Source: Pulveribacter suum
Lineage (GTDB): Bacteria; Pseudomonadota; Gammaproteobacteria; Burkholderiales; Burkholderiaceae_C
Length of the DNA: 64,000 bases
Direction of reading: 5' to 3'
Assembly: GCF_003013695.1 (NCBI RefSeq)
Contig: NZ_CP027792.1
Location: 3,182,501-3,246,500, forward strand
Positions 47,723-56,774 of the stretch are shown piece after piece; position 1 is the first letter of the stretch; each line of letters begins with the position of its first letter. Both the position numbers and the translations under genes were made by a program. The notes under the pieces were generated by a model. That model did not search any database. It saw nothing but the letters and a program-made list of their open reading frames with translations, and had not been told where the DNA came from.

Positions 47723-50700
47723 ATGAGCCCCCTCTCCCCTTCTGCCCAAGGCAGCCATCCGGGCAACAACTTCGATGCGATCCGCATCGTCGCCGCCACC
47801 ATGGTGCTGGTCAGCCACCACTACGCTCTGACCGGGCAGATGGAGCCGTCCTTTTTTGGCATCCACAGCCTGGGGGGGCTGGCCGTCACCATCTTTTTCG
47901 TCATCAGCGGATATTTGGTGACTGCCAGCTGGCAGCGCGACCCCAACGTATGGCGCTTCGGCCTGCGGCGCTTTCTGCGCATCTGGCCTGCACTGACCGC
48001 TGTGATCGTGTTAACAGCCTATGGACTGGGCGCCTGGGTGACGGAACTGCCGCTGGGGCAATACCTGACGCATGGAGCCACGGCGAACTACCTGCAAGGC
48101 CTGTGGATGAAGATTCACTTCGTGCTGCCGGGGGTCTTTGAGGACAATCCCTATCCGTCCGGAGTCAATGGTTCGCTGTGGACCATCCCGATCGAGGTGC
48201 GGTGCTATCTCTTCCTGGGTTTGGCCGGCGTGGTGGGCCTGCTCCGCTTTCGTGTCGTGTTTCTCACGGGTGTTGCCATTGCCCTGGGCTGGTTTCTCTT
48301 GCGCAGCAACGCCGACCTGACCGGAAGCGTGCATTACGGACGCGAACTGAGCGTATTTTTCCTCTCCGGCGCTGCGCTGCAGGCATTAGAGCCGCAGTGG
48401 CGCCGCCGTCCTGCGCGGTGGGCGGCTGTGTTGTGCCTGCTCGCTGGCGCAGCCTGGGTGGCGGATTGGCGGCACACTGCTTTGCTGCTGGCCCTGCCCT
48501 TCGCCGTCATCTATGGCGGCACGCGCGCCACGCCCTTTCTGCGCCGTGCAGGACGGTGGGGCGACCCGTCTTACGGCATATACCTCTTCGCCTTCCCGAT
48601 CCAGCAAACCATCATTTTTTACGCCTGGCCTGAAGCAGGTTTTACAGGATCCCTGCTGCTGGCCATAGCCTGCACGACGGCCCTCGCCTATGCCAGCTGG
48701 CATCTGCTAGAAAAGCAGGCTCTGAAGTTCAAACCCAGTCGGCAGCAGCGCACTTGGCGGGCCACCCTCTCATGTGGCCTCCAACGCATCAGAAATATTC
48801 TTTTGTCTCCCTGGGCGTGGCCTGTCATCGCCGGATTTGTCGGGCTGCGCCATATCGCACACAGGCTCGGTGCGCCGGTGCTTCCAGATCCGGAGTACAC
48901 CTATCTGCCAGCCGCCCGCGCGTTCCTGGAACAAGGATGGTCCTTTCTGCTCACCCCGCAGAGCTATCAAGTGACGCCGCTGGCCTATCTCTGGCCTGCG
49001 CTCTGGGGAGCAGAGCCACTGCTGATCCGCGTGGCCAATATGGGGTTGTGGATAGGGAGCGTCTTTTTCCTCTGGCGTACCAGCTGCCTGCTGGGCGGTC
49101 CGCTGGCCGGAGCCAGCGCCATGGTGCTGCTCCTTCTTTCCTCCGAACTGCTGCGCTACTTTCCTTCAGAGATGACGGAGCCGCTCTTCCTGTTTGCTCT
49201 GTTCGGCTGGATGCACGCGCTTGCACGCATCGTCATTGCGCGTGACTACAGGGCATCGACGGCACTCCAGGGTGCCATCATGCTCACCCTGACGCTGCTG
49301 ACCCGTCCTGTGTTGCAGCTGGTCGCGCCTGCGGGCCTGCTCGCCTGCCTGGCATGGCTGACCTATCGCGCAGCCTTTCTAAGAGGCGAGAGCGACGACA
49401 GCCCCGTGCCTCGACAGGTGGCAGCCCTTGCCTGGAGTGTGGCAGGCGCACTGGTGCTGCCTCTTGCACTGGTTCTGAAGAACGGGTTGGTCTTTGGGTT
49501 GTGGGGCCTGGGCACGGGCTCGGGCATCGGGTTATACCTTGGTACGCATCCGCTTTTCCAGGGTGCAGAACCGGGCTTTCTCGGATTCGGCTTCGATGTC
49601 AACACCCTGGTCGCGCTGGCAGCCCAGTCGGGCAACCCGCTTTCACTGGAGGGAGACCGGGCAACATCTCTCGCAGCTTTTTGGCAGCTTCAGTCGATGG
49701 CGCCTGCCGAGGCTGTGCAGTTCTTCACCCGAAAGCTGTGGTGGTGGCTGGCTCACCACCCGGCTCAGATCGAAACCGCAGGCCGAACGCTGCGCAACGT
49801 CCGCCTCATTGAGTTTTTTCTGATCGCGGCCGCCGTCTTGCACCTGCTGTTGAATCGTCGCCTGGCAGTACAGCCAGGCAGCGAGCCCGTCCTGCTACGC
49901 CGCTCACCCGCCCTGTGGCTCGCCGCGCTGCTTGCTCTACTTCTGGGCGCGATGCTGGTTCAGCTGCTGCCCATCTTGCACAACAGCCGCTACAGCTCCG
50001 TGCTTCTCGACCCCTGGCTGATACCTCTGGCGTCCTTGAGCATGGCTGTGCTCATAGGCACGCTGCACATTCGGATCGAACGCTCACGCAGCCGTTGGTG
50101 CCTTGCGCTGATGACCAGAGACCACCGTGCAGTCAGTTCGACACTCGGCTGGCTAGTCGTTGTGGTGGCCTTGTCTTTCACGGCTTCGTTCCTGTCGCTC
50201 AAGTGGGAGCGCAACGCCATTGATCCCGAACGAATGGGTGCGGTCCGCACGATCGTGCAGCTGGCCGAGAATGTGGAAACAGCAGCCCATGGCATGCAGC
50301 CTGCTGGCGAGCAGGCCTGGATAGTCATGCAGTCGCCTGCCTCCTTGAATGTCGCTGTTGACGCCTCGGTTGTGAAGCAGATCAGCGAAGCCAACCCCTT
50401 TAACGCTCTCTGGGAAACACAGCTGGCATTGGAAAGCGCAGGCGGAAAATGTCGACAGGTGGGCTTCTCCTTTCAAACATTTACCGGACGCATTCTCCAG
50501 CCATCCTACCGCCTGCCTCTACAGCCGCGAGTGGAGACCGATGGTGCCATGCGCCCACTGGTGGTATCCGCCAATCACGAGTTGCGTCCGCGTGAACCGG
50601 GCAGCCTGCGCATCGAGATCCATTGCCCCGTGGGCACACGCCTGCAGTGGGGCGGTACGCGAGTGCTTGAAAGCCGCCATCCCTGGGACGCGGCCGCTCA

Positions 50701-50725
50701 CATCCAACCACGAGATCCCGCATGA
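47723..50725 (+). CDS. Fusion of acyltransferase family 3 and GT-C-like glycosyltransferase (membrane)
   Basis: The protein has 1000 residues. Residues 1-332 form an acyltransferase-3 domain (OafA-like) with the His motif FDAIRIVAATMVLVSHH and FFVISGYLV. A short linker leads to a second polytopic half (about 360-860) with an acidic motif LPDPEYTY at 387-394 after its first membrane helix. Its layout resembles ArnT/PMT-type GT-C transferases, followed by a soluble C-terminal domain (about 860-1000). Such a protein could move an acyl group and a sugar onto the same envelope glycan. The ATG at 47723 is 8 bp after prfC. Codon use is visibly less GC-rich than in neighbours. The GT-C assignment rests on topology and the acidic motif, not on a strong family match. 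Confidence 0.85.
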   Translation: MSPLSPSAQGSHPGNNFDAIRIVAATMVLVSHHYALTGQMEPSFFGIHSLGGLAVTIFFVISGYLVTASWQRDPNVWRFGLRRFLRIWPALTAVIVLTAYGLGAWVTELPLGQYLTHGATANYLQGLWMKIHFVLPGVFEDNPYPSGVNGSLWTIPIEVRCYLFLGLAGVVGLLRFRVVFLTGVAIALGWFLLRSNADLTGSVHYGRELSVFFLSGAALQALEPQWRRRPARWAAVLCLLAGAAWVADWRHTALLLALPFAVIYGGTRATPFLRRAGRWGDPSYGIYLFAFPIQQTIIFYAWPEAGFTGSLLLAIACTTALAYASWHLLEKQALKFKPSRQQRTWRATLSCGLQRIRNILLSPWAWPVIAGFVGLRHIAHRLGAPVLPDPEYTYLPAARAFLEQGWSFLLTPQSYQVTPLAYLWPALWGAEPLLIRVANMGLWIGSVFFLWRTSCLLGGPLAGASAMVLLLLSSELLRYFPSEMTEPLFLFALFGWMHALARIVIARDYRASTALQGAIMLTLTLLTRPVLQLVAPAGLLACLAWLTYRAAFLRGESDDSPVPRQVAALAWSVAGALVLPLALVLKNGLVFGLWGLGTGSGIGLYLGTHPLFQGAEPGFLGFGFDVNTLVALAAQSGNPLSLEGDRATSLAAFWQLQSMAPAEAVQFFTRKLWWWLAHHPAQIETAGRTLRNVRLIEFFLIAAAVLHLLLNRRLAVQPGSEPVLLRRSPALWLAALLALLLGAMLVQLLPILHNSRYSSVLLDPWLIPLASLSMAVLIGTLHIRIERSRSRWCLALMTRDHRAVSSTLGWLVVVVALSFTASFLSLKWERNAIDPERMGAVRTIVQLAENVETAAHGMQPAGEQAWIVMQSPASLNVAVDASVVKQISEANPFNALWETQLALESAGGKCRQVGFSFQTFTGRILQPSYRLPLQPRVETDGAMRPLVVSANHELRPREPGSLRIEIHCPVGTRLQWGGTRVLESRHPWDAAAHIQPRDPA

Positions 50726-51069
50726 GCCTTAGCCTCAGTCTTTTTACGCTGCTGTGTGTCGTCGGCATTTCCATAGGCCAGCTGCTTTTCAAGAAGGCCG
50801 CGGCTGCATTGCCCGCAGCGCTTTCGCTGGGAGCTGTGGTGACCAACGGCTGGTTGCTGGCGGCACTTGCGCTGTATGGAGTTACTACCCTGGCATGGAT
50901 CTGGGTGCTCAGACATGCACCCCTGCATTTGGCTTATCCATTCATGGGCCTCGCATTTCTGATCGTGCCGACGCTGGCGTGGTTGCTCCTCGGGGAGCCG
51001 CTGCACTGGCGCACCCTGGCGGGCGGCGCCTTGATCATGGCTGGCGTTGCGCTGGCCTCCACCAGTTGA
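50722..51069 (+). CDS. Small EamA/SMR-type membrane protein (ArnE-like flippase candidate)
   Basis: This 115-aa protein has four membrane helices, beginning SLSLFTLLCVVGISIGQLLF with KKAAAALP next and containing HLAYPFMGLAFLIVPTLAWL, as in ArnE/ArnF and other small EamA-like transporters. The start overlaps the stop of the fusion gene by four bases (ATGA). Between a GT-C protein and a polyprenyl-phosphate glycosyltransferase, the natural role is flipping a lipid-linked sugar to the periplasm (inference). Confidence 0.85.
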   Translation: MSLSLSLFTLLCVVGISIGQLLFKKAAAALPAALSLGAVVTNGWLLAALALYGVTTLAWIWVLRHAPLHLAYPFMGLAFLIVPTLAWLLLGEPLHWRTLAGGALIMAGVALASTS

Positions 51070-51079
51070 GGGCACTTCC

Positions 51080-52042
51080 ATGCGCATTGCCGTTGCCATA
51101 CCCTGCTACAAGGTCACCCAGCACGTACTGGGCGTGATTGAGGCCATCGGTCCCGAAGTGCACGCTATTTATGCAGTCGATGATGCCTGCCCCGTCGGCA
51201 GTGGTCGTTTCATAGAAGAAAACAACTGCGATCCACGCGTGCGCGTGCTTTACAACCCGGAAAATCGCGGTGTCGGCGGCGCCATCGTCACGGCTTACAA
51301 AGCAGCCCTGGCCGATGGCATGGATATCGTGGTCAAGATCGACGGCGACGGACAGATGGACCCAACGCTGCTACCCCTGTTCGTGCGCCCGCTGCTGCGC
51401 GGGCAGGCCGACTACACCAAGGGCAATCGCTTCTATCGGCCCGAATCGGTGCAGGGCATGCCGCCGGTGCGGCTGTTCGGCAATGCCGTGCTGTCGTTTT
51501 TGACCAAACTCAGCTGCGGCTACTGGAACGTGATGGATCCGACCAACGGCTATACAGCCGTGCGCACCTGCGTGCTGGCAGAGCTGCCTTTGGACAAGCT
51601 CGAGCGCCGCTACTTCTTCGAGACCGACATGCTGTTTCGTCTGAATACGGTACGCGCCGTGGTGCAGGATGTGCCCATGGATGCGATTTATGCGGACGAG
51701 GAATCGAACCTGAATGTGAGTCGCGTGCTACCCGAATTCCTGCGCAAACATCTGTCTCGGCTGGGACGGCGCTATGTCTACAACTACCTTGTGCGCGACT
51801 TCAACGTAGGCACGCTGTACAGCCTTTTCGCAGCCCTTTTGCTAATGGCAGGAGCTGTTTTTGGTGGCTGGCATTGGATCGTCAGCAACAGCACCAACCA
51901 TCCCGCCACCAGCGGCACGGTCATGCTGGCAGCCCTACCTATCCTGATTGGCATCCAGTGCCTAATTGCATTCCTGCACTACGACGTCAGCAATGTGCCC
52001 AGCGAGCCCGTCAGCCTGTCGCTACAGGACCTGCCTTCCTGA
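51080..52042 (+). CDS. GtrB/DPM1-like family 2 glycosyltransferase with two C-terminal membrane helices
   Basis: The protein has 320 residues. The GT2 domain (MRIAVAIPCYKVTQHVLG; D-x-D in VVKIDGDGQMDP) is followed by two membrane helices at about 245-295 (TLYSLFAALLLMAGAVFGGW; MLAALPILIGIQCLIAF). This layout is that of enzymes moving a sugar from a nucleotide donor to undecaprenyl phosphate. The ATG at 51080 has GAGGG about 8 bases upstream. It lies 10 bp after the flippase gene. Confidence 0.92.
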   Translation: MRIAVAIPCYKVTQHVLGVIEAIGPEVHAIYAVDDACPVGSGRFIEENNCDPRVRVLYNPENRGVGGAIVTAYKAALADGMDIVVKIDGDGQMDPTLLPLFVRPLLRGQADYTKGNRFYRPESVQGMPPVRLFGNAVLSFLTKLSCGYWNVMDPTNGYTAVRTCVLAELPLDKLERRYFFETDMLFRLNTVRAVVQDVPMDAIYADEESNLNVSRVLPEFLRKHLSRLGRRYVYNYLVRDFNVGTLYSLFAALLLMAGAVFGGWHWIVSNSTNHPATSGTVMLAALPILIGIQCLIAFLHYDVSNVPSEPVSLSLQDLPS

Positions 52043-52056
52043 ATTCAGCAGGCACC

Positions 52057-53157
52057 GTGCATTCCTTGACCGAAAACACGCCTGCACCCGGCTGGCAGGC
52101 GCCCTTCGCCCAGCGCCCACATGCCAACCTGCAATGGGTCCAGGCATTGCGCGGCATTGCGGCATTGATGGTGCTGTTCTTTCATATGCATCCGCACTGG
52201 AACCTGGTTCCTGTCCTAGCACCAACGGCTGCAGTCACGCGCTGGGGGTTCTCAGGCGTGGACATCTTCTTTGCACTGAGCGGCTTTGTCGTGTATCGGT
52301 CGGCGCAGCGCTCCGTGGCCAACCACGGGGCAGGACCATTCCTGCGCCGGCGGCTCTTGCGCATCTACCTGGGCTATTGGCCGGTGTTGCTGCTGATCGC
52401 CGCGTTCACGCTCCTGGTGTATCAGGAAAAACTGCCTCCCGTCGGAAAGATGATCTTCAGCACCCTGTTGCTATACCCCAATATCTGGGACAACTGGCTG
52501 CCGCCGGCCTGGTCGCTCACCATGGAGATCTATTTCTACCTCTGGATCACCGCTATCGCACTGCTGCCCTGGCGCTGGCAGCCAAAGGCGATTGCAATCC
52601 TCATGGCCTTGCTGGCGGCGTGGGGTGCTGGCTGGCTGATATTCGACGCCGCGCGAGTATTTGAGGGCCGACAGCCGCTGCGTTACGGGCTTACCGGTCT
52701 GGGGTTGGAGTTTCTGGCTGGCGCCTTGCTGGCGCGCGCCTATGACAGGGGTGCAGCGTGGCTTTCCAACTCTGGGCTGACTGTGCCATTGTGTCTGTGT
52801 GCCATAGCGGCTGGCATTTCTCTGGGCAATCTTTCGCCTTATTTCGACCGTGTCGAGGTCATGCGAGCAGCCAGCTTTGGGGTGATGGGTGTGGCAGCGC
52901 TGACGCTGATCCTCGTCCTCGAGCATTCACGGTTTACGCCGCCACGCTGGCTCGTGCATATCGGAGACGCCTCCTTCAGCCTATACCTGCTGCACACCTT
53001 CCTGCTGGACGCCAGCGGCCGCCTTCGCATGGAGTGGCAGGTGTCCCAGCCCGGCGCACTGCTGTGCTTCATGCTGGCACTTCCCGTGGCCATCGTCATC
53101 CTTAGTCTGCTTTGGTACCGCTGGGTGGAAAAGCCCCTGATGAAAGTCTTTCTGTGA
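52057..53157 (+). CDS. Acyltransferase family 3 protein
   Basis: This 366-aa integral membrane O-acyltransferase of the OafA type has the signature VQALRGIAALMVLFFHMHPHW with its catalytic His and VDIFFALSGFVVYRS. About ten membrane helices are visible. No ATG is placed well. A GTG at 52057 gives the shortest complete N-terminus, and a TTG at 52066 is an alternative. It is a second, separate acyltransferase beside the fused one, which suggests two acylation steps or sites. Confidence 0.9.
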   Translation: MHSLTENTPAPGWQAPFAQRPHANLQWVQALRGIAALMVLFFHMHPHWNLVPVLAPTAAVTRWGFSGVDIFFALSGFVVYRSAQRSVANHGAGPFLRRRLLRIYLGYWPVLLLIAAFTLLVYQEKLPPVGKMIFSTLLLYPNIWDNWLPPAWSLTMEIYFYLWITAIALLPWRWQPKAIAILMALLAAWGAGWLIFDAARVFEGRQPLRYGLTGLGLEFLAGALLARAYDRGAAWLSNSGLTVPLCLCAIAAGISLGNLSPYFDRVEVMRAASFGVMGVAALTLILVLEHSRFTPPRWLVHIGDASFSLYLLHTFLLDASGRLRMEWQVSQPGALLCFMLALPVAIVILSLLWYRWVEKPLMKVFL

Positions 53158-53948
53158 TTCCCCTGCCCCACTGGCCCTCTGACTCCCGCAGCCGCATCAC
53201 CGGCGTTTTCACCGACATCGACGACACCCTCACCACCGACGGCGCGATCACCCCCGACGCCCTGCAGGCCCTGGCCGACCTGAAGGCCGCCGGCTTGGCG
53301 CTGGTGGCCATTACCGGCCGGCCCGTGGGCTGGAGCGAGCCGTTTGCGCTGGCCTGGCCGCTGGACGCCATCGTGGCCGAGAACGGCGCCGTGGCGCTGC
53401 GCCGCAATGCCTCGGGCGGGCTGGACAAGCTCTACCAGCAGGACACGGCCACCCGCGCCGCCAACTACGCCCGCATGCAGCAGGTGCTGGCGCACATCGA
53501 GGCCACGATCCCCGGTGCGCGGCGCGCTACCGACTCGGCCGGGCGCGAGACCGACATCGCCATCGACCACAGCGAGTTCACGCAGCTGTCCGACGCGCAG
53601 ATCGAAAAGGTAGTGCTGGCCATGCGCCACGAGGGCATGCACGCCACGGTGAGCAGCATCCACATCAACGGCTGGTACGGCGAGCACAACAAGCTGGAAG
53701 GCGCGCGCTGGATCGTGCGCGAGCTGTGGGGGCGCGACCTGGACGCCGAGCGCGCGCACTGGGTGTATGTGGGCGACTCGACCAACGACGCGCTGATGTT
53801 CGACGCCTTCGAGCACAGCGTGGGCGTGGCCAACGTCGCGCGGTTCGTGCCGCACCTGTCGCACCTGCCGCGCTATGTGACACAGGAAGAGCGCGGCGCG
53901 GGATTTGCCGAAGTGGCGCGCGCCGTTTTGAGCCAAAAGGGCCGCTAG
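53154..53948 (+). CDS. HAD-IIB family phosphatase
   Basis: This 264-aa HAD hydrolase has motif I FTDIDDTLTTDG, motif II AITGRP and motif IV VYVGDSTNDALMF. It is of the sugar-phosphate/mannosyl-phosphoglycerate phosphatase type. The GTG at 53154 overlaps the stop of the acyltransferase (GTGA). Codon use returns to high GC, so it may belong to the backbone rather than the island. The last codons (VLSQKGR) are encoded by a copy of the intergenic repeat. Confidence 0.88.
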   Translation: MIPLPHWPSDSRSRITGVFTDIDDTLTTDGAITPDALQALADLKAAGLALVAITGRPVGWSEPFALAWPLDAIVAENGAVALRRNASGGLDKLYQQDTATRAANYARMQQVLAHIEATIPGARRATDSAGRETDIAIDHSEFTQLSDAQIEKVVLAMRHEGMHATVSSIHINGWYGEHNKLEGARWIVRELWGRDLDAERAHWVYVGDSTNDALMFDAFEHSVGVANVARFVPHLSHLPRYVTQEERGAGFAEVARAVLSQKGR

Positions 53949-53988
53949 CGCTTGTCGGATAAGCGCTGGCAGCTACATAAAGAGTAGC
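53924..53988 (-). repeat. Intergenic repeat copy 11, overlapping the HAD gene end
   Basis: On the minus strand GCTACTCTTTATGTAGCTGC, CAGCGCTTATCCGACAAGCG, then CTAGCGGCCCTTTTGGCTC. The last codons and TAG stop of the HAD gene lie in it. Confidence 0.8.
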
Positions 53989-53997
53989 AAAGCGACA

Positions 53998-54960
53998 TCA
54001 CGAGCCGCGCCCCAGGCCGAGCTTCTCGACCAGCGCCTTCTCGCGCGCAAAGGTTTCCTGGGCAAAGCGCGCGTACTGCTCCGGCCCCATGTAGATGGGC
54101 AGCATGTCGTAGCGCGCCAGGGCGCTGCGGTAGCTCTCGTGGTCCATGGCCTCCTTGAAGGCTGCGTGCAGACGTTGCACCACCGCGTCGGGCGTGCCGC
54201 GCGGCGCGCCGAGGCCGAAGGGCGAGTTCTGCACCACATCCAGGCCCAGCTCGCGCAGCGTGGGCGCATCGGGAAACTTGGCCAGGCGCTCGGCGCCCCA
54301 GGTGTTGAGCACGCGCAGCTTGCCCGCCTCGACCTGCGGCGCGAAGCCCGTGGAGTCGGCTGCGGCCATCAGCTGGCCCGACAGAATCGCCTGCATCAGG
54401 TCGGCGCTGCCTTTGTAGGGCACGTGCAGCAACTCCATGCCCAGCTGCTGCGCCGCCAGCTCCATCGTCAGGTGCGGACTGGTGAGTGTGCCGGTGGAGC
54501 CGTAGCTGAGCTTGCCCGGGTTGGCCTTGGCCCAGGCGACGAAGTGCGACCAGGTCTTGAGCGGCGAGTCCGCGGGCACCACGACGCCGAAGGCATAGCC
54601 CGTCACGTTGATCACGTAGCGGATGTCCTTGACCGGGTCCCAGTTGATCTTGGTGGTGTAGGGCAGGCGAAACACCCCCAGCGGGATTTGCGCGACGGTG
54701 TAGCCATCGGGCGCGGCGCTTTGCAGCATCTGCGCGGGCAGCGTGCCGCCGGCGCCCGGCTTGTTTTCCACCACCACCGGTTGGCCGAGCACGCGGCCCG
54801 CCTGCTCGGCCAGCACGCGCATGGTGATGTCCGTCGGGCCGCCGGCAGGAAAGGCGACCAGCAGCCGGATGGGCTTGGACGGAAAGGCCTGGGCGTGGGC
54901 GGCAACGGCCGGGGCGGCCAGCACGGCCGCGCCCCACTGCATGAGTTGACGGCGCTGCAT
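53998..54960 (-). CDS. Bug/TctC-type tripartite tricarboxylate transporter solute-binding protein
   Basis: This 320-aa periplasmic protein has a signal peptide ending near AVAAHAQA and the Bug-family start FPSKPIRLLVAFPAGGPTD. It continues with VVENKPGAGG and SYGSTGTLTSPH. No tctA/tctB membrane genes are adjacent, as is typical for the many orphan Bug proteins in Comamonadaceae. Ligand unknown, probably a carboxylate. Confidence 0.95.
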   Translation of the reverse strand: MQRRQLMQWGAAVLAAPAVAAHAQAFPSKPIRLLVAFPAGGPTDITMRVLAEQAGRVLGQPVVVENKPGAGGTLPAQMLQSAAPDGYTVAQIPLGVFRLPYTTKINWDPVKDIRYVINVTGYAFGVVVPADSPLKTWSHFVAWAKANPGKLSYGSTGTLTSPHLTMELAAQQLGMELLHVPYKGSADLMQAILSGQLMAAADSTGFAPQVEAGKLRVLNTWGAERLAKFPDAPTLRELGLDVVQNSPFGLGAPRGTPDAVVQRLHAAFKEAMDHESYRSALARYDMLPIYMGPEQYARFAQETFAREKALVEKLGLGRGS

Positions 54961-55092
54961 GAAGGATCTCCTGGTTGGGTGAGCGGATGCGCTGCGTATT
55001 GCAGCGGCTGGCAGCCCAACGGCGGCGCGTGGAAACCCTGATGCACTGTCGCGCAGGTGAAAGGCCCCTCGGCGTGGGCAATCTCCAAGGCT

Positions 55093-55153
55093 TCTAATGA
55101 AACAGGGCTGTAGCCCTTACCCAGCAAGCGCCAACAGCTATTAAATCAAGAGC
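55093..55153 (-). repeat. Intergenic repeat copy 12
   Basis: On the minus strand GCTCTTGATTTAATAGCTG, TTGGCGCTTGCTGGGTAAGG, then CTACAGCCCTGTTTCATT. It lies downstream of gltL. Confidence 0.8.
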
Positions 55154-55209
55154 AAAAAAGAAAAAAAGGCGCCCGGAGGCGCCTGTGGAGCTGCCGAAAC
55201 GCCCGGCGC

Positions 55210-55956
55210 TCAGTGCTGCAGGATCTTGTCCAGAAAATCCTTGGTGCGCGGCTGGCGCGCCTCGGGATGGCCGAAGAAGTCCTCCTTGGTGCAGTCCTCC
55301 AGAATCTTGCCGCCCACGTCCATGAAGATGACGCGGTTGCCGACCTTGCGGGCAAAGCCCATCTCGTGGGTCACGCACATCATGGTCATGCCTTCGTGCG
55401 CCAGGCCGACCATCACGTCCAGCACCTCGCCCACCATCTCCGGGTCGAGCGCCGAGGTGGGCTCGTCGAACAGCATCACGATCGGGTCCATCGACAGCGC
55501 GCGGGCAATCGCCACGCGCTGCTGCTGCCCGCCCGAGAGCTGGCCGGGGAACTTGTCCTTGTGCGCCGTCAGGCCCACGCGCTCGAGCATCTTCAGCCCG
55601 CGCGCCTTGGCGTCGGTAGGGTTGCGGCCCAGCACCTTGATCTGCGCGATGGTCAGGTTCTCCGTCACCGACAGGTGCGGAAACAGCTCGAAGTGCTGGA
55701 ACACCATGCCCACGCGCGAGCGCAGCCTGGGCAGGTGGGTCTTGGGGTCGTGGATGGCCGTGCCGTCCACCCAGATCTCGCCCTTCTGGATGGGCTCCAG
55801 CGCGTTGATGGTCTTGATGAGCGTGGACTTGCCCGAGCCCGACGGGCCGCAGACCACCACCACCTCGCCCTTCTGGATGTTGGTGGAGCAGTCGTTGAGC
55901 ACCTGGAAGGTGCCATACCACTTGGAGACGTTTTTCAGTTCAATCATTTGGCTCAC
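55210..55956 (-). CDS. gltL: Glutamate/aspartate ABC transporter ATPase GltL
   Basis: This 248-aa ATPase has Walker [10 protein letters not shown], signature [15 protein letters not shown] and Walker [17 protein letters not shown] at 55954-55956 follows GGAG. An internal ATG at 55945-55947 ([12 protein letters not shown]) matches E. coli GltL better and may be the true start. It is the last gene of gltIJKL, separated from gltK by 142 bp that hold a hairpin. Confidence 0.95.
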   Translation of the reverse strand: MSQMIELKNVSKWYGTFQVLNDCSTNIQKGEVVVVCGPSGSGKSTLIKTINALEPIQKGEIWVDGTAIHDPKTHLPRLRSRVGMVFQHFELFPHLSVTENLTIAQIKVLGRNPTDAKARGLKMLERVGLTAHKDKFPGQLSGGQQQRVAIARALSMDPIVMLFDEPTSALDPEMVGEVLDVMVGLAHEGMTMMCVTHEMGFARKVGNRVIFMDVGGKILEDCTKEDFFGHPEARQPRTKDFLDKILQH

Positions 55957-56052
55957 TTCTCTTTCTCCGTATCAGATGGCCGCCGGGCGGAGGCTGGGGC
56001 ATGCGCCAGGCCAGGGCCACCGTGCAAGGGCCGCCCCGCAGCACCGGTGGCG

Positions 56053-56070
56053 TCCCCCCTTCAGGGGGGA
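56053..56070. repeat. GC hairpin element between gltK and gltL
   Basis: The stem TCCCCCC / GGGGGGA has a four-base loop TTCA, followed by AGGCGCGAAGCGACTCAGG. It resembles a short hairpin repeat common in comamonad intergenic DNA (recall, not checked). It may attenuate gltL expression or stabilise the upstream message. Confidence 0.5.
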
Positions 56071-56098
56071 AGGCGCGAAGCGACTCAGGGGGTTCACC

Positions 56099-56773
56099 CT
56101 ATCTGATGATGGCAATCTTCTTGTGCAGGCGCTTGACCAGCCACGACAGCGCATAGCACAGCACGAAATAGACGACGGCGGCGGCCAGGTAGGCCTCGAT
56201 GGGGCGGCCATAGTTCTTGCCCGCGATCTCAAAACCCTTGAGCATGTCGTAGGCGCCGATGGCATAGACCAGCGAGGTGTCCTGGAACAGGATGATGGTT
56301 TGCGTCAGCAGCACCGGCAGCATGTTGCGAAAGGCCTGGGGCAGCACCACCAGCTTCATGTTCTGGCCATAGGTCATGCCCAGCGCCTGTCCGGCAAAGA
56401 CCTGTCCGCGCGAGATGGACTGGATGCCGGCGCGCATGATCTCCGAGAAATACGCCGCTTCGAACGCCACGAAGGTGATGATGGCCGAAGCCTCGGCGCC
56501 GATGGGCCGGCCGATGATCATGGGCACCAGCAGGAAGAACCACAGGATCACCATCACCAGCGGGATGGAGCGCATGCCGTTCACATAGATGGTGGCCGGC
56601 AGGTCCAGCCACTTCTTGCCCGACAGGCGCATCAGCGCCAGCACCGTGCCCAGCGCCACGCCGCCCAGGGTGGCGATCACGGTGAGCGTCACGCTGAAGT
56701 ACAGGCCCTTGAGCACGAAGCTGGAAAACAGGTCCCAGGTGAAGAACGACCAGTCGATGTTCAGATTGACCAT
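56099..56773 (-). CDS. gltK: Glutamate/aspartate ABC transporter permease GltK
   Basis: This 224-aa permease of the HisMQ type has the coupling-helix region EAAYFSEIMRAGIQSISRGQ. The ATG at 56771-56773 lies one base after the gltJ stop, so the two permeases are coupled. It pairs with GltJ to form the membrane channel. Confidence 0.95.
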   Translation of the reverse strand: MVNLNIDWSFFTWDLFSSFVLKGLYFSVTLTVIATLGGVALGTVLALMRLSGKKWLDLPATIYVNGMRSIPLVMVILWFFLLVPMIIGRPIGAEASAIITFVAFEAAYFSEIMRAGIQSISRGQVFAGQALGMTYGQNMKLVVLPQAFRNMLPVLLTQTIILFQDTSLVYAIGAYDMLKGFEIAGKNYGRPIEAYLAAAVVYFVLCYALSWLVKRLHKKIAIIR

Positions 56774-56774
56774 G

